Part shown: piece after piece, positions 17,576-26,808 of the stretch | Position numbering within the stretch: the first letter of the stretch is position 1 | Layout of the letters: each line of letters opens with the position of its first letter | NCBI RefSeq assembly: GCF_021887715.1 | Contig: NZ_JAIQXX010000002.1 | Location: 62,001-126,000, forward strand | Length of the DNA: 64,000 nt | Reading direction: 5' to 3' | DNA from: Winogradskyella immobilis | GTDB lineage: Bacteria > Bacteroidota > Bacteroidia > Flavobacteriales > Flavobacteriaceae | The notes under the pieces: generated by a model | The model's database searches: none | What the model was told of the DNA's origin: nothing | What the model saw: only the letters and a program-made list of their open reading frames with translations | Position numbers and translations under genes: made by a program

Positions 17576-18889
17576 ATGGATTTAAAAGAAAAATTAGTAT
17601 CGTCTTTTTTAGCATTTGAAAACACTGTAGATGTAGATTCGCCAATACACGATATTAGAATAGAAGCCATGAAAGCTTTTGAAACCGAAGGGTTTCCTAA
17701 TAAAAAGCAAGAAGCATGGAAATACACTTCTTTAAACAGTATTTTAAAGAACGATTATAGCGTGTTTCCAAAACATGAAGAAGCTTTAGATTATAAAGAT
17801 GTAAAAAAATATTTTATCCACGATATCGATTCTTATAAGATCATTTTTATTGATGGAAAATATTCTTCTCACTTATCCGAAACCACACACGATGATATTG
17901 ATGTGTGTTTAATGTCTGCTGCATTAACTAAGCCTAAATACCGTTTAATTATTGAAAATTATTTCAATAAAGTTGCATCTAAAGATAGCTTAGCATATTT
18001 AAATACGGCGTTTTCAAATGAAGGAGCGTATATTCATATTCCAAAGAATAAATTGGTTGATAAGCCAATACAAATTATTCATTTTTCTACAGGTAATGAA
18101 GCCGCTTTAATGCTTCAGCCAAGAAATTTAGTAGTTGTTGACGAAAATTCTCATGTTCAGATTATTGAACGTCATCAAAGCTTAACAGACAACCCTGTAT
18201 TAACAAACAGTGTTACTGAAATCTTTGCAAACAAACGCGCTATTGTAGATTACTATAAAATTCAAAACGATAGACAAACAGCATCTTTAATTGATAATAC
18301 ATATATCAACCAAAGAGCAGAAAGTTTAGCAAAAGTGCACACCTTTTCTTTTGGTGGAAAATTAACGCGCAATAACCTTAATTTTTATCAAAACGGTGAG
18401 CGCATCGATTCTACAATGAAAGGCATTACTATTATTGGAGATAAACAGCATGTTGACCATAACACATTAGTACACCATATAGAACCTAATTGCGAAAGTC
18501 ACCAAGATTACAAAGGCATTTTTGATGCCAATTCAACGGGTGTTTTTAATGGTAAAGTTGTTGTTGAAAAAGAAGCACAGAAAACAAATGCATTTCAAGC
18601 AAATAATAACATCTTAGTCAGTGATAAAGCAACCATTAACACTAAACCTCAACTAGAGATTTTTGCAGATGATGTAAAATGTTCTCATGGTTGTACTATT
18701 GGTCAATTAGATGATAGTGCTTTATTCTATCTGCGTTCTCGTGGTATTCCCGAAAACGAAGCTAAAGGTCTATTAATGTATGCCTTTAGTAATAATGTTT
18801 TAGATTCTGTAAAAATTCCACAAATCAAACAACGCATTACCAAACTTATAGCTAATAAGCTGGGAGTTAATATTGGTTTCGATTTATAA
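17576..18889 (+). CDS. sufD: Fe-S scaffold subunit SufD
   Basis: A 437-residue partner of SufB with the same right-handed beta-helix core. Diagnostic parts are KQEAWKYTSLNSIL near residue 43, the HNTLVHHIEPNCESHQDYKG block and the C-terminal VKCSHGCTIGQLDDSALFYL with RSRGIPENEAKGLL. Full length. Its end lies 4 bp before the preferred sufS start. Confidence 0.95.
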   Translation: MDLKEKLVSSFLAFENTVDVDSPIHDIRIEAMKAFETEGFPNKKQEAWKYTSLNSILKNDYSVFPKHEEALDYKDVKKYFIHDIDSYKIIFIDGKYSSHLSETTHDDIDVCLMSAALTKPKYRLIIENYFNKVASKDSLAYLNTAFSNEGAYIHIPKNKLVDKPIQIIHFSTGNEAALMLQPRNLVVVDENSHVQIIERHQSLTDNPVLTNSVTEIFANKRAIVDYYKIQNDRQTASLIDNTYINQRAESLAKVHTFSFGGKLTRNNLNFYQNGERIDSTMKGITIIGDKQHVDHNTLVHHIEPNCESHQDYKGIFDANSTGVFNGKVVVEKEAQKTNAFQANNNILVSDKATINTKPQLEIFADDVKCSHGCTIGQLDDSALFYLRSRGIPENEAKGLLMYAFSNNVLDSVKIPQIKQRITKLIANKLGVNIGFDL

Positions 18890-18893
18890 ACGT

Positions 18894-20108
18894 ATGTTCA
18901 ACGCAGAAGATATTAGGCAAGATTTCCCTATTCTTAATAGAGAAGTTAATGGTAAACCATTAATTTACTTAGATAATGCAGCCACATCTCAGACACCTCA
19001 ACAAGTCATTGATGTTATTGTAGATTACTATACTAATTACAATGCTAATATTCATAGAGGTGTGCATAGTCTTAGCCAAGAAGCTACAGATGCATATGAG
19101 CAAGCTCGTATTAAAATTCAAAAGCATTTTAATGCCAAATATGCGTATGAGATTATATATACTTCGGGCACAACGCATGGCATTAATTTAGTTGCTAATG
19201 GATTTTCATCTTTATTAAAAGCAGGAGATGAAATTATTGTTTCTGCATTAGAGCATCATAGTAATATTGTGCCTTGGCAAATGCTCTGTGAGCAAACGGG
19301 TTCTAAGCTTAAAGTGATTCCTATGAATCAGGATGGAGAACTTGTTATATCCGAGTTTGATGCTGTTTTAAATACTAATACCAAACTTGTTTTTGTAAAT
19401 CATGTTTCAAATGCATTAGGCACTATAAACCCTATTGCTTCTATTATTGAAAAGGCTCATGCTGTTGGAGCCGCTGTTTTAGTTGATGGAGCACAATCTA
19501 GTCCGCATATAAAAGCAGACGTACAAGCTTTAGATGTAGATTTTTACGTCTGTTCTGCTCATAAAATGTGTGGTCCTACTGGAGTTGGTGTTTTATACGG
19601 CAAAGAAGAATGGCTTAATAAATTACCACCATATCAAGGAGGTGGAGAAATGATTGCTGAAGTTACTTTTGAAAAAACAACATATGCAGATTTACCGCAT
19701 AAGTTTGAAGCAGGCACACCAAATATTTGTGGTGGTATTGCTTTTGGGGCTGCCATAGATTATATGAATACCATTGGTTTTGAAACCATTTCTAATTATG
19801 AAGATGAATTGCTTCAATATGCTACGGAGCAGTTAAATAACATTGAAGGTTTAAAAATCTACGGAACTTCAAAACATAAAACTTCAGTGATTTCTTTTAA
19901 TGTTGCAAATATTCATCCTTATGATATAGGCACATTATTAGACAAAATGGGAATCGCCGTACGTACAGGGCATCACTGTGCGCAACCCATTATGGATTTT
20001 TATAAAATCCCAGGGACTGTACGTGCTTCATTTATGTTCTATAACACTAAAGAAGAAATTGACCAGTTTATTACCGCATTAAAAAAAACGGTAACAATGC
20101 TCTCATAA
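18894..20108 (+). CDS. sufS: Cysteine desulfurase, SufS type
   Basis: A PLP enzyme releasing sulfur from cysteine as an enzyme-bound persulfide for SufE. The open frame begins at a TTG (18873) inside sufD, but ATG 18894 gives the standard N-terminus MFNAEDIRQDFPIL. The PLP lysine lies in CSAHKMCGPTGVG; the active-site cysteine is in VRTGHHCAQPIM near residue 360. At 404 residues it is full length for group II desulfurases. A hairpin (20136-20163) downstream probably ends the main suf transcript. Confidence 0.95.
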   Translation: MFNAEDIRQDFPILNREVNGKPLIYLDNAATSQTPQQVIDVIVDYYTNYNANIHRGVHSLSQEATDAYEQARIKIQKHFNAKYAYEIIYTSGTTHGINLVANGFSSLLKAGDEIIVSALEHHSNIVPWQMLCEQTGSKLKVIPMNQDGELVISEFDAVLNTNTKLVFVNHVSNALGTINPIASIIEKAHAVGAAVLVDGAQSSPHIKADVQALDVDFYVCSAHKMCGPTGVGVLYGKEEWLNKLPPYQGGGEMIAEVTFEKTTYADLPHKFEAGTPNICGGIAFGAAIDYMNTIGFETISNYEDELLQYATEQLNNIEGLKIYGTSKHKTSVISFNVANIHPYDIGTLLDKMGIAVRTGHHCAQPIMDFYKIPGTVRASFMFYNTKEEIDQFITALKKTVTMLS

Positions 20109-20135
20109 AATAGTCTCGTTTCAAAAACACTTTAC

Positions 20136-20163
20136 AAAAATCACTTAAATTTTAAGTGATTTC
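20136..20163 (+). terminator. Hairpin terminator after sufS
   Basis: The 12-bp arms AAATCACTTAAA and TTTAAGTGATTT surround an AT loop and are followed by a CTTTCTTTT run. It separates sufS from sufE, which has its own promoter box. Confidence 0.65.
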
Positions 20164-20233
20164 TTTCTTTTAAAACGTCTGTTTAATAAAATGTTATCTC
20201 AGATATAAATGCAATAGAAAAATAGATATGTCG

Positions 20234-20241
20234 TACCTTTG
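20234..20241 (+). promoter_or_regulatory. -7 promoter box TACCTTTG of sufE-sufT
   Basis: Exact TAnnTTTG match 13 bp upstream of ATG 20255. Because it lies downstream of the longer open-frame ATG at 20228, it rules in favour of ATG 20255 as the sufE start. Confidence 0.55.
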
Positions 20242-20254
20242 TAAAAAAAATAGC

Positions 20255-20677
20255 ATGACTATTAAAGCTGTACAAGAAGAAATCATTGATGAGTTTTCTA
20301 TGTTTGAAGACTGGGAAGAACGTTATCAGTATATGATTGATTTAGGTAAAGATTTACCTTTAATTGACGGACAGTACAAAACGGAAGACAATATTATTAA
20401 AGGTTGCCAAAGTAAAGTTTGGGTGCATGCTAATATGGATGATAACAAAGTAGTATTTACAGCAGATAGTGATGCTATTATTACTAAAGGGATTATTGCT
20501 ATTTTAATCCGTGTATTTTCCAATCAACACCCTAAAGATATTATTGAAGCCAACACTGATTTTATAGATCAAATTGGTTTAAAAGAACATTTATCGCCAA
20601 CAAGAGCAAACGGCCTTGTAAGTATGATAAAACAATTAAAATTGTATGCTATCGCATACCAAACACAACTTAATTAA
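20255..20677 (+). CDS. sufE: Sulfur acceptor/transfer protein SufE
   Basis: Accepts persulfide from SufS and delivers it to SufB. The 140-residue protein contains the active cysteine in IIKGCQSKVWV (about residues 45-55) and the SufE core YQYMIDLGKDLP. An upstream ATG at 20228 would add nine residues, but a promoter -7 box lies between the two ATGs and the family normally begins MTI..VQEEIIDEF. The sufT-like start follows after 1 bp. Confidence 0.94.
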   Translation: MTIKAVQEEIIDEFSMFEDWEERYQYMIDLGKDLPLIDGQYKTEDNIIKGCQSKVWVHANMDDNKVVFTADSDAIITKGIIAILIRVFSNQHPKDIIEANTDFIDQIGLKEHLSPTRANGLVSMIKQLKLYAIAYQTQLN

Positions 20678-20678
20678 A

Positions 20679-21005
20679 ATGAGCGAAACAACTATAGATA
20701 CAAATGCATTAGGAGAGAAAATTGTTCGTGTATTAAAAACCATATACGATCCAGAAATCCCTGTAGATATATACGAATTAGGATTAATCTACGATGTTTT
20801 TGTTAATGAAGATTTTGATGTTAAAATTTTAATGACACTAACAACACCTAATTGCCCTGTTGCAGAAACTTTACCATTAGAAGTTGAAGAAAAAGTAAAA
20901 TCTATTAAAGATGTTAAAGACGCAGAAGTAGAGATTACTTTTGATCCACCTTGGACACAAGACCTTATGAGTGAAGAAGCTAAGCTAGAATTAGGCATGC
21001 TATAA
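20679..21005 (+). CDS. sufT: MIP18/DUF59-family Fe-S assembly factor (SufT-like)
   Basis: A 108-residue DUF59-domain protein, which in bacteria helps mature Fe-S proteins. Typical features are YDPEIPVDIYELGLIYDV near residue 24, the cysteine in TTPNCPVAETLP and FDPPWTQDLMSEEAK at the end. The open frame begins 33 bp earlier inside sufE; ATG 20679 fits the family. It is 1 bp after sufE and certainly co-transcribed. Confidence 0.9.
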   Translation: MSETTIDTNALGEKIVRVLKTIYDPEIPVDIYELGLIYDVFVNEDFDVKILMTLTTPNCPVAETLPLEVEEKVKSIKDVKDAEVEITFDPPWTQDLMSEEAKLELGML

Positions 21006-21047
21006 AGTTAGCAGTAGTATTCAGTCTCGGACATATAAAACGTCACC

Positions 21048-21066
21048 TTGAGCGCAATCGAAAGGT
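21048..21066. repeat. Single half-unit of the TTGAGCGCAGTCGAAA repeat
   Basis: TTGAGCGCAATCGAAAGGT differs by one base from the left arm of the paired element at 717-777. It lies 8 bp before the next gene. Confidence 0.65.
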
Positions 21067-21073
21067 TTAGATA

Positions 21074-21583
21074 ATGAAAGATGAAATTATAAATAGAGTA
21101 GCTAATAGTAAACTACAGGTTATAGATCTCGAAGATTTTTATCCTGATGGTAAACGCATACTTTTTGATATTAAAGATTGGCTTTTAGAAGGTTTAGTAT
21201 TACGTGAAAAAGAGTTTAGAGTATATGTTACTGAGCACAACTGGAAGCAATATCAAGATTGTTATGTAGCTCTTCATTGTTCTACAGAAGCTATTATACC
21301 TGATTGGGCTTATATGCTCATTACTGTTCAATTGCAACCTTATGCTAAGTTTGTAATTAATGGCAATTTAGAGCAATTAGAAACTGTTCTTTACACTTCT
21401 ATTATTAATGATTTTAATGTGGAAAACTATAAAGACACACCTGTTATTATTAAAGGTTGTTCTAATAAGCCAGTGCCTCTAAATGCACTTATTTTATTAA
21501 CCAATAAATTAAAGCCAATAGCTAAATCCATTATGTATGGTGAGGCTTGTTCTGCAGTACCACTTTATAAAAAAAGTAAATAA
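21074..21583 (+). CDS. DUF2480 family protein
   Basis: A 169-residue cytoplasmic protein recognised as DUF2480, a Bacteroidota-restricted family often found beside suf genes. Visible blocks are VIDLEDFYPDGKRILFDIKDWL at the N-terminus (residues about 16-37), QYQDCYVALHCSTEAIIPDW and GCSNKPVPLNAL. Three cysteines (in YVALHC, KGCS and GEACSAV) might bind metal. No function known; the link with Fe-S assembly is from context. Confidence 0.82.
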   Translation: MKDEIINRVANSKLQVIDLEDFYPDGKRILFDIKDWLLEGLVLREKEFRVYVTEHNWKQYQDCYVALHCSTEAIIPDWAYMLITVQLQPYAKFVINGNLEQLETVLYTSIINDFNVENYKDTPVIIKGCSNKPVPLNALILLTNKLKPIAKSIMYGEACSAVPLYKKSK

Positions 21584-21702
21584 ATTGTGACTTTTCAGAC
21601 TTGTTTTAGGTCTAAGTCTATAAGTGACGTATTTTAAAGATTTGTTTTGCTTTATATTTACTTCAAATTTAACCAATAATTTATAACTTAAAATTTATTA
21701 CA

Positions 21703-22635
21703 ATGATCTCTAAATTTCGTTTAGTTGTATTACTTTTATTTGCAACCTCAATAGGTTTTGCACAAACAAAAGAAGAATTAAAAGCTGAAAAAGCTAAAGC
21801 ACAAAAAGTAGCAGATTCTGCCCAAGCAGTTGCTGATGGCGCTCAAGCCAAAATAGACGCTTTACCTGGATGGAGAAAAGCTATTTTTGGTACTTTAGGG
21901 TTTAGTATCTCTGAACAACGTAACGCTTTTACTCAAGGTGTGCCTAATAACTCTACAGGAAATATAGGTATTTCTGTAAATGCTTATGCTAACTTAATTG
22001 AAGAAAAGTTTTTCTGGAGAAATTCTGGTCTTATAAATTTTGCTTGGACAAGACTAGATGATAGAGATGACCCAAATGACAATGATAGTTTTGAACCCAC
22101 TACTGATATCTTTACATTAACATCACTATATGGACGTAATATAAGTAAAAAATGGGCGGTTTCTGCGTTAGCAGAATACAGAACAACAGTACTTAACGAT
22201 TTTAACGATCCAGGATATTTAGACTTTGGTGTTGGTTTTACATGGACGCCTATTACCAATCTTGTGGTTGTAATTCATCCTGCCAACTACAATTTTGTGT
22301 TTAGCAGCGGTGATACAATTTTTGAATCGTCATTAGGCGCTAAGATTGTTGCTGATTACACACGTAAAGTAGGAGCTATTAATTTTAAAACAAATTTATC
22401 TGCTTTTATAAGCTATGAAGAAGTTGATGATTTATCTAACTGGACATGGAATAACTCATTTTCGTATACACTTTGGAAAAAAATTGGTGTTGGTTTCGAT
22501 TTTGGATTGCGTAGCAATAAACAAGAAGCACTTAATTTTGCATTAAACCAAAACCCTGCTACTGCAACTTCATTTGATGATGTAGATAATGATTTACAAA
22601 CGTATTGGACGTTTGGATTGAGTTATGCGTTTTAA
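21703..22635 (+). CDS. DUF3078 family outer-membrane-type protein
   Basis: A 310-residue exported protein (signal peptide to IGFAQ, about residue 21). A short Ala/Lys-rich helix (residues about 22-50, KAEKAKAQKVADSAQAVADG) resembles a coiled coil, followed by repeated amphipathic beta strands ending in a C-terminal aromatic residue (TFGLSYAF), as in outer-membrane beta-barrels. Family assignment by the GWRKAIFGTLGFS..QRNAFTQG pattern. A terminator follows. Confidence 0.78.
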   Translation: MISKFRLVVLLLFATSIGFAQTKEELKAEKAKAQKVADSAQAVADGAQAKIDALPGWRKAIFGTLGFSISEQRNAFTQGVPNNSTGNIGISVNAYANLIEEKFFWRNSGLINFAWTRLDDRDDPNDNDSFEPTTDIFTLTSLYGRNISKKWAVSALAEYRTTVLNDFNDPGYLDFGVGFTWTPITNLVVVIHPANYNFVFSSGDTIFESSLGAKIVADYTRKVGAINFKTNLSAFISYEEVDDLSNWTWNNSFSYTLWKKIGVGFDFGLRSNKQEALNFALNQNPATATSFDDVDNDLQTYWTFGLSYAF

Positions 22636-22659
22636 ACATTATAACAAATATTGTATATT

Positions 22660-22693
22660 AAAAAAGAGATCTAAATATTTAGGTCTCTTTTTT
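22660..22693 (+). terminator. Rho-independent terminator after the DUF3078 gene
   Basis: AAAAAAGAGA-TC and GG-TCTCTTTTTT pair around a TAAATATTTA loop, followed by T-rich sequence. Confidence 0.75.
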
Positions 22694-22761
22694 ATTTCAA
22701 CTAATTCTAAGTGTTTGATTTCTGTAAATCATTAAATTAGCACATACTTCATTGAAAATGG

Positions 22762-22781
22762 ATTCCTGTCTACACAGGAAT
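22762..22781. repeat. Short palindromic repeat ATTCCTGT-CTAC-ACAGGAAT
   Basis: Perfect 8-bp arms with a 4-nt loop, 17 bp before the DUF6090 start. The form GGATTCCTGT..ACAGGAATGAC is typical of dispersed palindromes in flavobacterial intergenic DNA; the dispersal claim is from general knowledge. Confidence 0.6.
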
Positions 22782-22798
22782 GACAACACAATACAATT

Positions 22799-23578
22799 AT
22801 GATTAAATTTTTTCGAAAAATACGATACAACCTTATGGAGCAGAATAAAACAGGCAAACCTGCCTTGCCGGCAGGCAGGTACTTTAAATACGCCATTGGC
22901 GAAATTATCCTTGTGGTCATTGGTATTTTAATTGCTCTAAGCATTAATAACTGGAATGAAAGCAGAACACAAAATGTTGTAAAACAAGAGCTCATTGCTT
23001 CACTTATTGAAGATTTTGAATACAATAAAGATGCATTAAAAGTAAGCAGAAACTATGCCGATTCTCTATTTACAAATATGAATACGTTTCAAGAATTAAT
23101 ACAGAGTGGTACGCCTTTGGTCTCTGTAGACTCGCTACGACAACTTGCGCACTCACATTTTAGAGGTGCTATTTATGATCCCAACCTTACAGCATATGAA
23201 GAAGCGAAATCTACAGGTAATTTTAGTTTATTAAACAATAAAACACTGTCTGAACTATTTACTGTATTCATTAGAAATTTTGAAAATTACGAAGACCTAA
23301 ATGATGAAGGTAGATATTCTTATTTTAATGGGTCATCCTGGGAGTTACGAAAAACAATAAATCTATCGTTAATAAGTGCTGATCAAAGCACTATAGACTC
23401 CCCTTTAACACAAACATTATCATATCAAGATTACAAAACTATGGTAAGCACATCACTAGCAAAAGCTGCATTACAAAATAGTAGTACTTTGTATTCGAAT
23501 ATTATTAGAGTATATGGAAATATGGATAACGCTACTACAAAAATTCTTGAATTGCTTTATGAGATGAAAGAAGAGTAA
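22799..23578 (+). CDS. DUF6090 family membrane protein with a repeat-derived insertion
   Basis: A 259-residue protein with short basic cytoplasmic N-terminus (MIKFFRKIRYNL), one membrane helix (EIILVVIGILIALSINNW, about residues 34-51) and a helical extracytoplasmic part of unknown function, the architecture of DUF6090. Between the N-terminus and the helix, residues 21-27 (PALPAGR) are encoded by a GC-rich palindrome (22859-22879) unlike the surrounding AT-rich sequence; family members normally run straight from the basic segment to F(K/L)YAIGE. The insertion keeps the frame. Confidence 0.8.
   Translation: MIKFFRKIRYNLMEQNKTGKPALPAGRYFKYAIGEIILVVIGILIALSINNWNESRTQNVVKQELIASLIEDFEYNKDALKVSRNYADSLFTNMNTFQELIQSGTPLVSVDSLRQLAHSHFRGAIYDPNLTAYEEAKSTGNFSLLNNKTLSELFTVFIRNFENYEDLNDEGRYSYFNGSSWELRKTINLSLISADQSTIDSPLTQTLSYQDYKTMVSTSLAKAALQNSSTLYSNIIRVYGNMDNATTKILELLYEMKEE
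22859..22879. repeat. GC-rich palindrome inside the DUF6090 coding region
   Basis: CCTGCC and GGCAGG arms flank TTGCCGGCA, itself containing the palindrome TGCCGGCA. It translates in frame as PALPAGR. Confidence 0.75.
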
Positions 23579-23605
23579 TCATTATAGCTAAAATTCAACT
23601 TTTAT

Positions 23606-23632
23606 CCTGCAAGGTTTTAAAACTCTTGTAGG
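23606..23632. terminator. Hairpin between convergent DUF6090 and hflX genes
   Basis: CCTGCAAG and CTTGTAGG form an 8-bp stem with one G-T pair, extended inward by GTTT..AAAC. It may serve as a bidirectional terminator and resembles a dispersed palindrome. Confidence 0.5.
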
Positions 23633-23656
23633 TATAAAAAAATAAAACTCAAAAAT

Positions 23657-24865
23657 TTACTCTTCAATAATATCTGGATATAAAAATTGATTGTACGGAA
23701 AACGTGTTACGTGAATATTTCGGACTTCTTTATACACGCGCTTTCTAAACTCGTCCATATTCTCTTTATTAATTGCTGATATAAACAAAGCGTTGTCTCC
23801 AACTCTACTCATCCAAGTACTTTTCCATTCGTCAATAGAATAATTAACCTCAGAACGTTCAGTAATTAAATCGTCTTCATCAAAAGGTTCTGCTTTATAA
23901 GCATCAATTTTATTAAAAACCATTATGGTTGGTTTATCCTTACTATCGATATCATCTAAAATCTGGTTGACAGAATCTATATGTTCTTCAAAATTAGAAT
24001 GCGAAATATCTACTACATGTAATAACAAATCTGCTTCTCTTACTTCATCTAAAGTACTTTTAAAAGACTCTACTAATTGTGTTGGTAATTTTCTAATAAA
24101 CCCAACTGTATCACTCACTAAAAATGGCAAATTACCGATTACCACTTTACGTACCGTAGTATCTAAGGTTGCAAACAATTTGTTTTCTGCAAAAACTTTA
24201 CTCTTACTAATCACGTTCATTAATGTAGATTTCCCCACATTGGTATAACCTACTAAAGCCACTCTAACCAATTTACCTCGATTACCACGCTGAACAGCCA
24301 TTTGCTTATCTATGGTCTTTATTTTAGCTTTTAATAATGCTATTTTATCACGTACAATCCGTCTATCAGTTTCAATTTCTGTTTCACCAGGGCCACGCAT
24401 ACCTATTCCTCCTTTTTGACGCTCAAGGTGCGTCCACATTCCTTTTAATCGAGGTAGTAAATATTGGCATTGCGCCAATTCTACTTGAGTCCTTGCATAG
24501 CTTGTTTGCGCACGTTGGGCAAAAATGTCGAGAATTAAATTGGTACGGTCTAAAATTTTACAATTCAGAATTTTACTAATATTTCGTTCTTGGGCAGGTG
24601 ATAACTCGTCATCAAAAATAACAGTGCCTACGTCATTAGCTTCAACATAATCGAGAACATCTTCCATCTTTCCTGTGCCGATAAATGTCTTAGGATTAGG
24701 CATGTCCATTTTTTGCGTAAACCGTTTTAATACCTCTCCTCCTGCAGTATAGGTTAAAAACTCTAACTCATCTAAATATTCTTTAGAGCTTTCTTCATCT
24801 TGTTCTCTAGTGATTACACCAACTAAAACCGCTTTTTCTAAATGGATGTCCTTTTTTTCGAGCAT
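23657..24865 (-). CDS. hflX: GTPase HflX
   Basis: A 402-residue ribosome-associated GTPase that splits stalled 70S ribosomes. The N-terminal HflX domain contains the GTGKMEDV sequence near residue 64, a linker helix RLKGMWTHLERQKGGIGMRGPGE and a G domain with GYTNVGKSTLMN (G1, near residue 206), DTVGFIRKLP (G3) and NKIDA (G4). Convergent with DUF6090. Confidence 0.95.
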   Translation of the reverse strand: MLEKKDIHLEKAVLVGVITREQDEESSKEYLDELEFLTYTAGGEVLKRFTQKMDMPNPKTFIGTGKMEDVLDYVEANDVGTVIFDDELSPAQERNISKILNCKILDRTNLILDIFAQRAQTSYARTQVELAQCQYLLPRLKGMWTHLERQKGGIGMRGPGETEIETDRRIVRDKIALLKAKIKTIDKQMAVQRGNRGKLVRVALVGYTNVGKSTLMNVISKSKVFAENKLFATLDTTVRKVVIGNLPFLVSDTVGFIRKLPTQLVESFKSTLDEVREADLLLHVVDISHSNFEEHIDSVNQILDDIDSKDKPTIMVFNKIDAYKAEPFDEDDLITERSEVNYSIDEWKSTWMSRVGDNALFISAINKENMDEFRKRVYKEVRNIHVTRFPYNQFLYPDIIEE

Positions 24866-24937
24866 AAATTAAATAAAGTACAAAGTTACATAATTGCCCA
24901 ATGTAAAATTTAGGTTTTAAGTGTTATATTTAGCCTT

Positions 24938-25888
24938 ATGAGTAAAGACAAATTATACACCATCGCATTTTATAATATTGAGAATCTATTTGATACCATT
25001 GATGATGAAAACACCAATGATGATGATTTTTTACCAACTTCAAAAAAACGTTGGACGACCAAACGTTATGAAAATAAATTGCGAAAATTAGGACAAGTTA
25101 TATCTCAGATTGGAGATGAAAATACTAACACTCCTCCTGTTATTGTTGGTTTAGCAGAAGTAGAAAATAAACGTGTAGTTGAAGATCTTTTAAGCAGTAA
25201 ATATCTTAAGTCGCATAATTATGATTTAGTCCATTACGATTCTTCAGACGAGCGTGGTATTGATGTTGCTTTAATTTACAATACCGATGTTTTTGAGGTT
25301 ACTCATTCTGAACCTTTTGCTATTTATCTCGAAAATGAAAACGGAGAGCGAGATTATACAAGGGATGTATTATTAGTTACCGGACGATTACAAGGAGAAC
25401 AAATTCATGTTATTGTTAATCATTGGTCATCACGTCGTGAAGGCGAAAAAGAATCTGAACCCAAACGTCTTGCTGGTGCTGATACTGTTAATAGAATTAC
25501 TGAAATCTTAAAAACCAACTATACCGATCCTAAAATTATTGTTATGGGTGATTTTAATGACAACCCTAATAACAATAGTATCCGTTCTATTGAAGAAACA
25601 TCTCAATTATACAACCCTTTTAAAACGGTTTTATCTAATGAAAAAGGCAGTATGAATTATGATTTTGAGTGGAACTTATTCGATCAGATTTTAATTTCTA
25701 CTAATTTCTTTGATCCAAAATCTACATCGTTAGATTTTTATAAAGCTGATGTGTTTAATTCTAAGTTCTTAACTCAGTATCATGGAAAATATAAAGGGCA
25801 ACCGTTTAGAACTTATGTTGGCAAACATTACAAAGGTGGTTATAGTGATCATTTTCCGGTATATATTGAGCTTGAAAAAGATCATTAA
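24938..25888 (+). CDS. Endonuclease/exonuclease/phosphatase-fold protein
   Basis: A 316-residue metal-dependent phosphoesterase. Active-site blocks are FYNIENLFDT (N-terminus), GLAEVENKRV, IVNHWSSRREG, MGDFNDNP and the terminal SDHFPVYI. There is no signal peptide. The substrate may be nucleic acid or a phospho-compound. The PorP/SprF gene follows after 2 bp. Confidence 0.85.
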   Translation: MSKDKLYTIAFYNIENLFDTIDDENTNDDDFLPTSKKRWTTKRYENKLRKLGQVISQIGDENTNTPPVIVGLAEVENKRVVEDLLSSKYLKSHNYDLVHYDSSDERGIDVALIYNTDVFEVTHSEPFAIYLENENGERDYTRDVLLVTGRLQGEQIHVIVNHWSSRREGEKESEPKRLAGADTVNRITEILKTNYTDPKIIVMGDFNDNPNNNSIRSIEETSQLYNPFKTVLSNEKGSMNYDFEWNLFDQILISTNFFDPKSTSLDFYKADVFNSKFLTQYHGKYKGQPFRTYVGKHYKGGYSDHFPVYIELEKDH

Positions 25889-25890
25889 CA

Positions 25891-26802
25891 ATGAGAAAGC
25901 TCTGCATTATAATCGCATGCATTAGCGCTTTTCAGTTGTTCAGTCAACAAGACCCGCAGTATACACAGTATATGTATAATTTGTCTGTGATTAATCCGGC
26001 TTATGCAGGTTCTACGGAAAACCCAAGCTTTGGATTATTATACAGAAATCAATGGACAGGTATTGATGGAGCACCACAAACAGGAACGTTTTTTGGGCAT
26101 ACAGCATTAAAAAACAAGCTTGGTATTGGTGCTTCTGTAATTGCAGATCAACTCGGCCCTGTAAAAGAAACTAACGTATATGCTGATATTTCTTATACCT
26201 TAAAATTTGAATCAAATCATCGTTTGGCTTTTGGACTTAAAGTTGGAGCCACTTTCCATGATATTGGATTAAATAATCTCACGGTCTTTGATGCTAACGA
26301 CCCTTTTTTTAGTGAAAATATAAACAGTACAACTCCTAATTTGGGAGTAGGTGTTTTTTATTATTCTGAAAATTATTATGCTGGAATTTCAGTGCCAAAT
26401 CTTATAGATGCTGTTCATTTAAATACTAACGGAGTTAGGTTGGGTTCCGAAACACAACACTATTTTATAACTGCTGGATATGTGTTTAACCTATCAGAAA
26501 ACACAAAATTAAAACCTTCTTTTTTAGTAAAATCGGCTTTTAACGCTCCTACATCTTTTGATGTAAATACAAATGTTTTATTGTATAATAAATTAGAATT
26601 AGGCGCTTCTTACCGTTATGATGATTCCTTTTCTGGATTAGTAAATGTTTATATCAACCCTAATTTAAGAATTGGTTATGCTTATGATGCTGTAACCTCT
26701 AATCTACGGCAATTTGCTTCAGCTTCTCATGAAGTTTTTATTTTATTGCAATTGCCATCAAAAGAAAAGGACCGAAGAATAAAATCCCCGCGTTTCTTTT
26801 AA
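25891..26802 (+). CDS. PorP/SprF family type IX secretion membrane protein
   Basis: A 303-residue outer-membrane beta-barrel-type protein with signal peptide (to FQLFSQ) followed by the hallmark QDPQYTQYMYN..VINPAYAGS near residues 20-42 and strand-rich remainder. PorP/SprF homologues associate with the type IX secretion and gliding machinery; some travel with large adhesins. No adhesin gene is adjacent here. It ends 6 bp before the convergent CYTH gene. Confidence 0.9.
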   Translation: MRKLCIIIACISAFQLFSQQDPQYTQYMYNLSVINPAYAGSTENPSFGLLYRNQWTGIDGAPQTGTFFGHTALKNKLGIGASVIADQLGPVKETNVYADISYTLKFESNHRLAFGLKVGATFHDIGLNNLTVFDANDPFFSENINSTTPNLGVGVFYYSENYYAGISVPNLIDAVHLNTNGVRLGSETQHYFITAGYVFNLSENTKLKPSFLVKSAFNAPTSFDVNTNVLLYNKLELGASYRYDDSFSGLVNVYINPNLRIGYAYDAVTSNLRQFASASHEVFILLQLPSKEKDRRIKSPRFF

Positions 26803-26808
26803 TATTAA

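Noticed and set aside
25891..26802. PorP/SprF gene as part of a gliding or adhesin locus
   Set aside because: No large adhesin or other type IX secretion gene lies beside it in the window.
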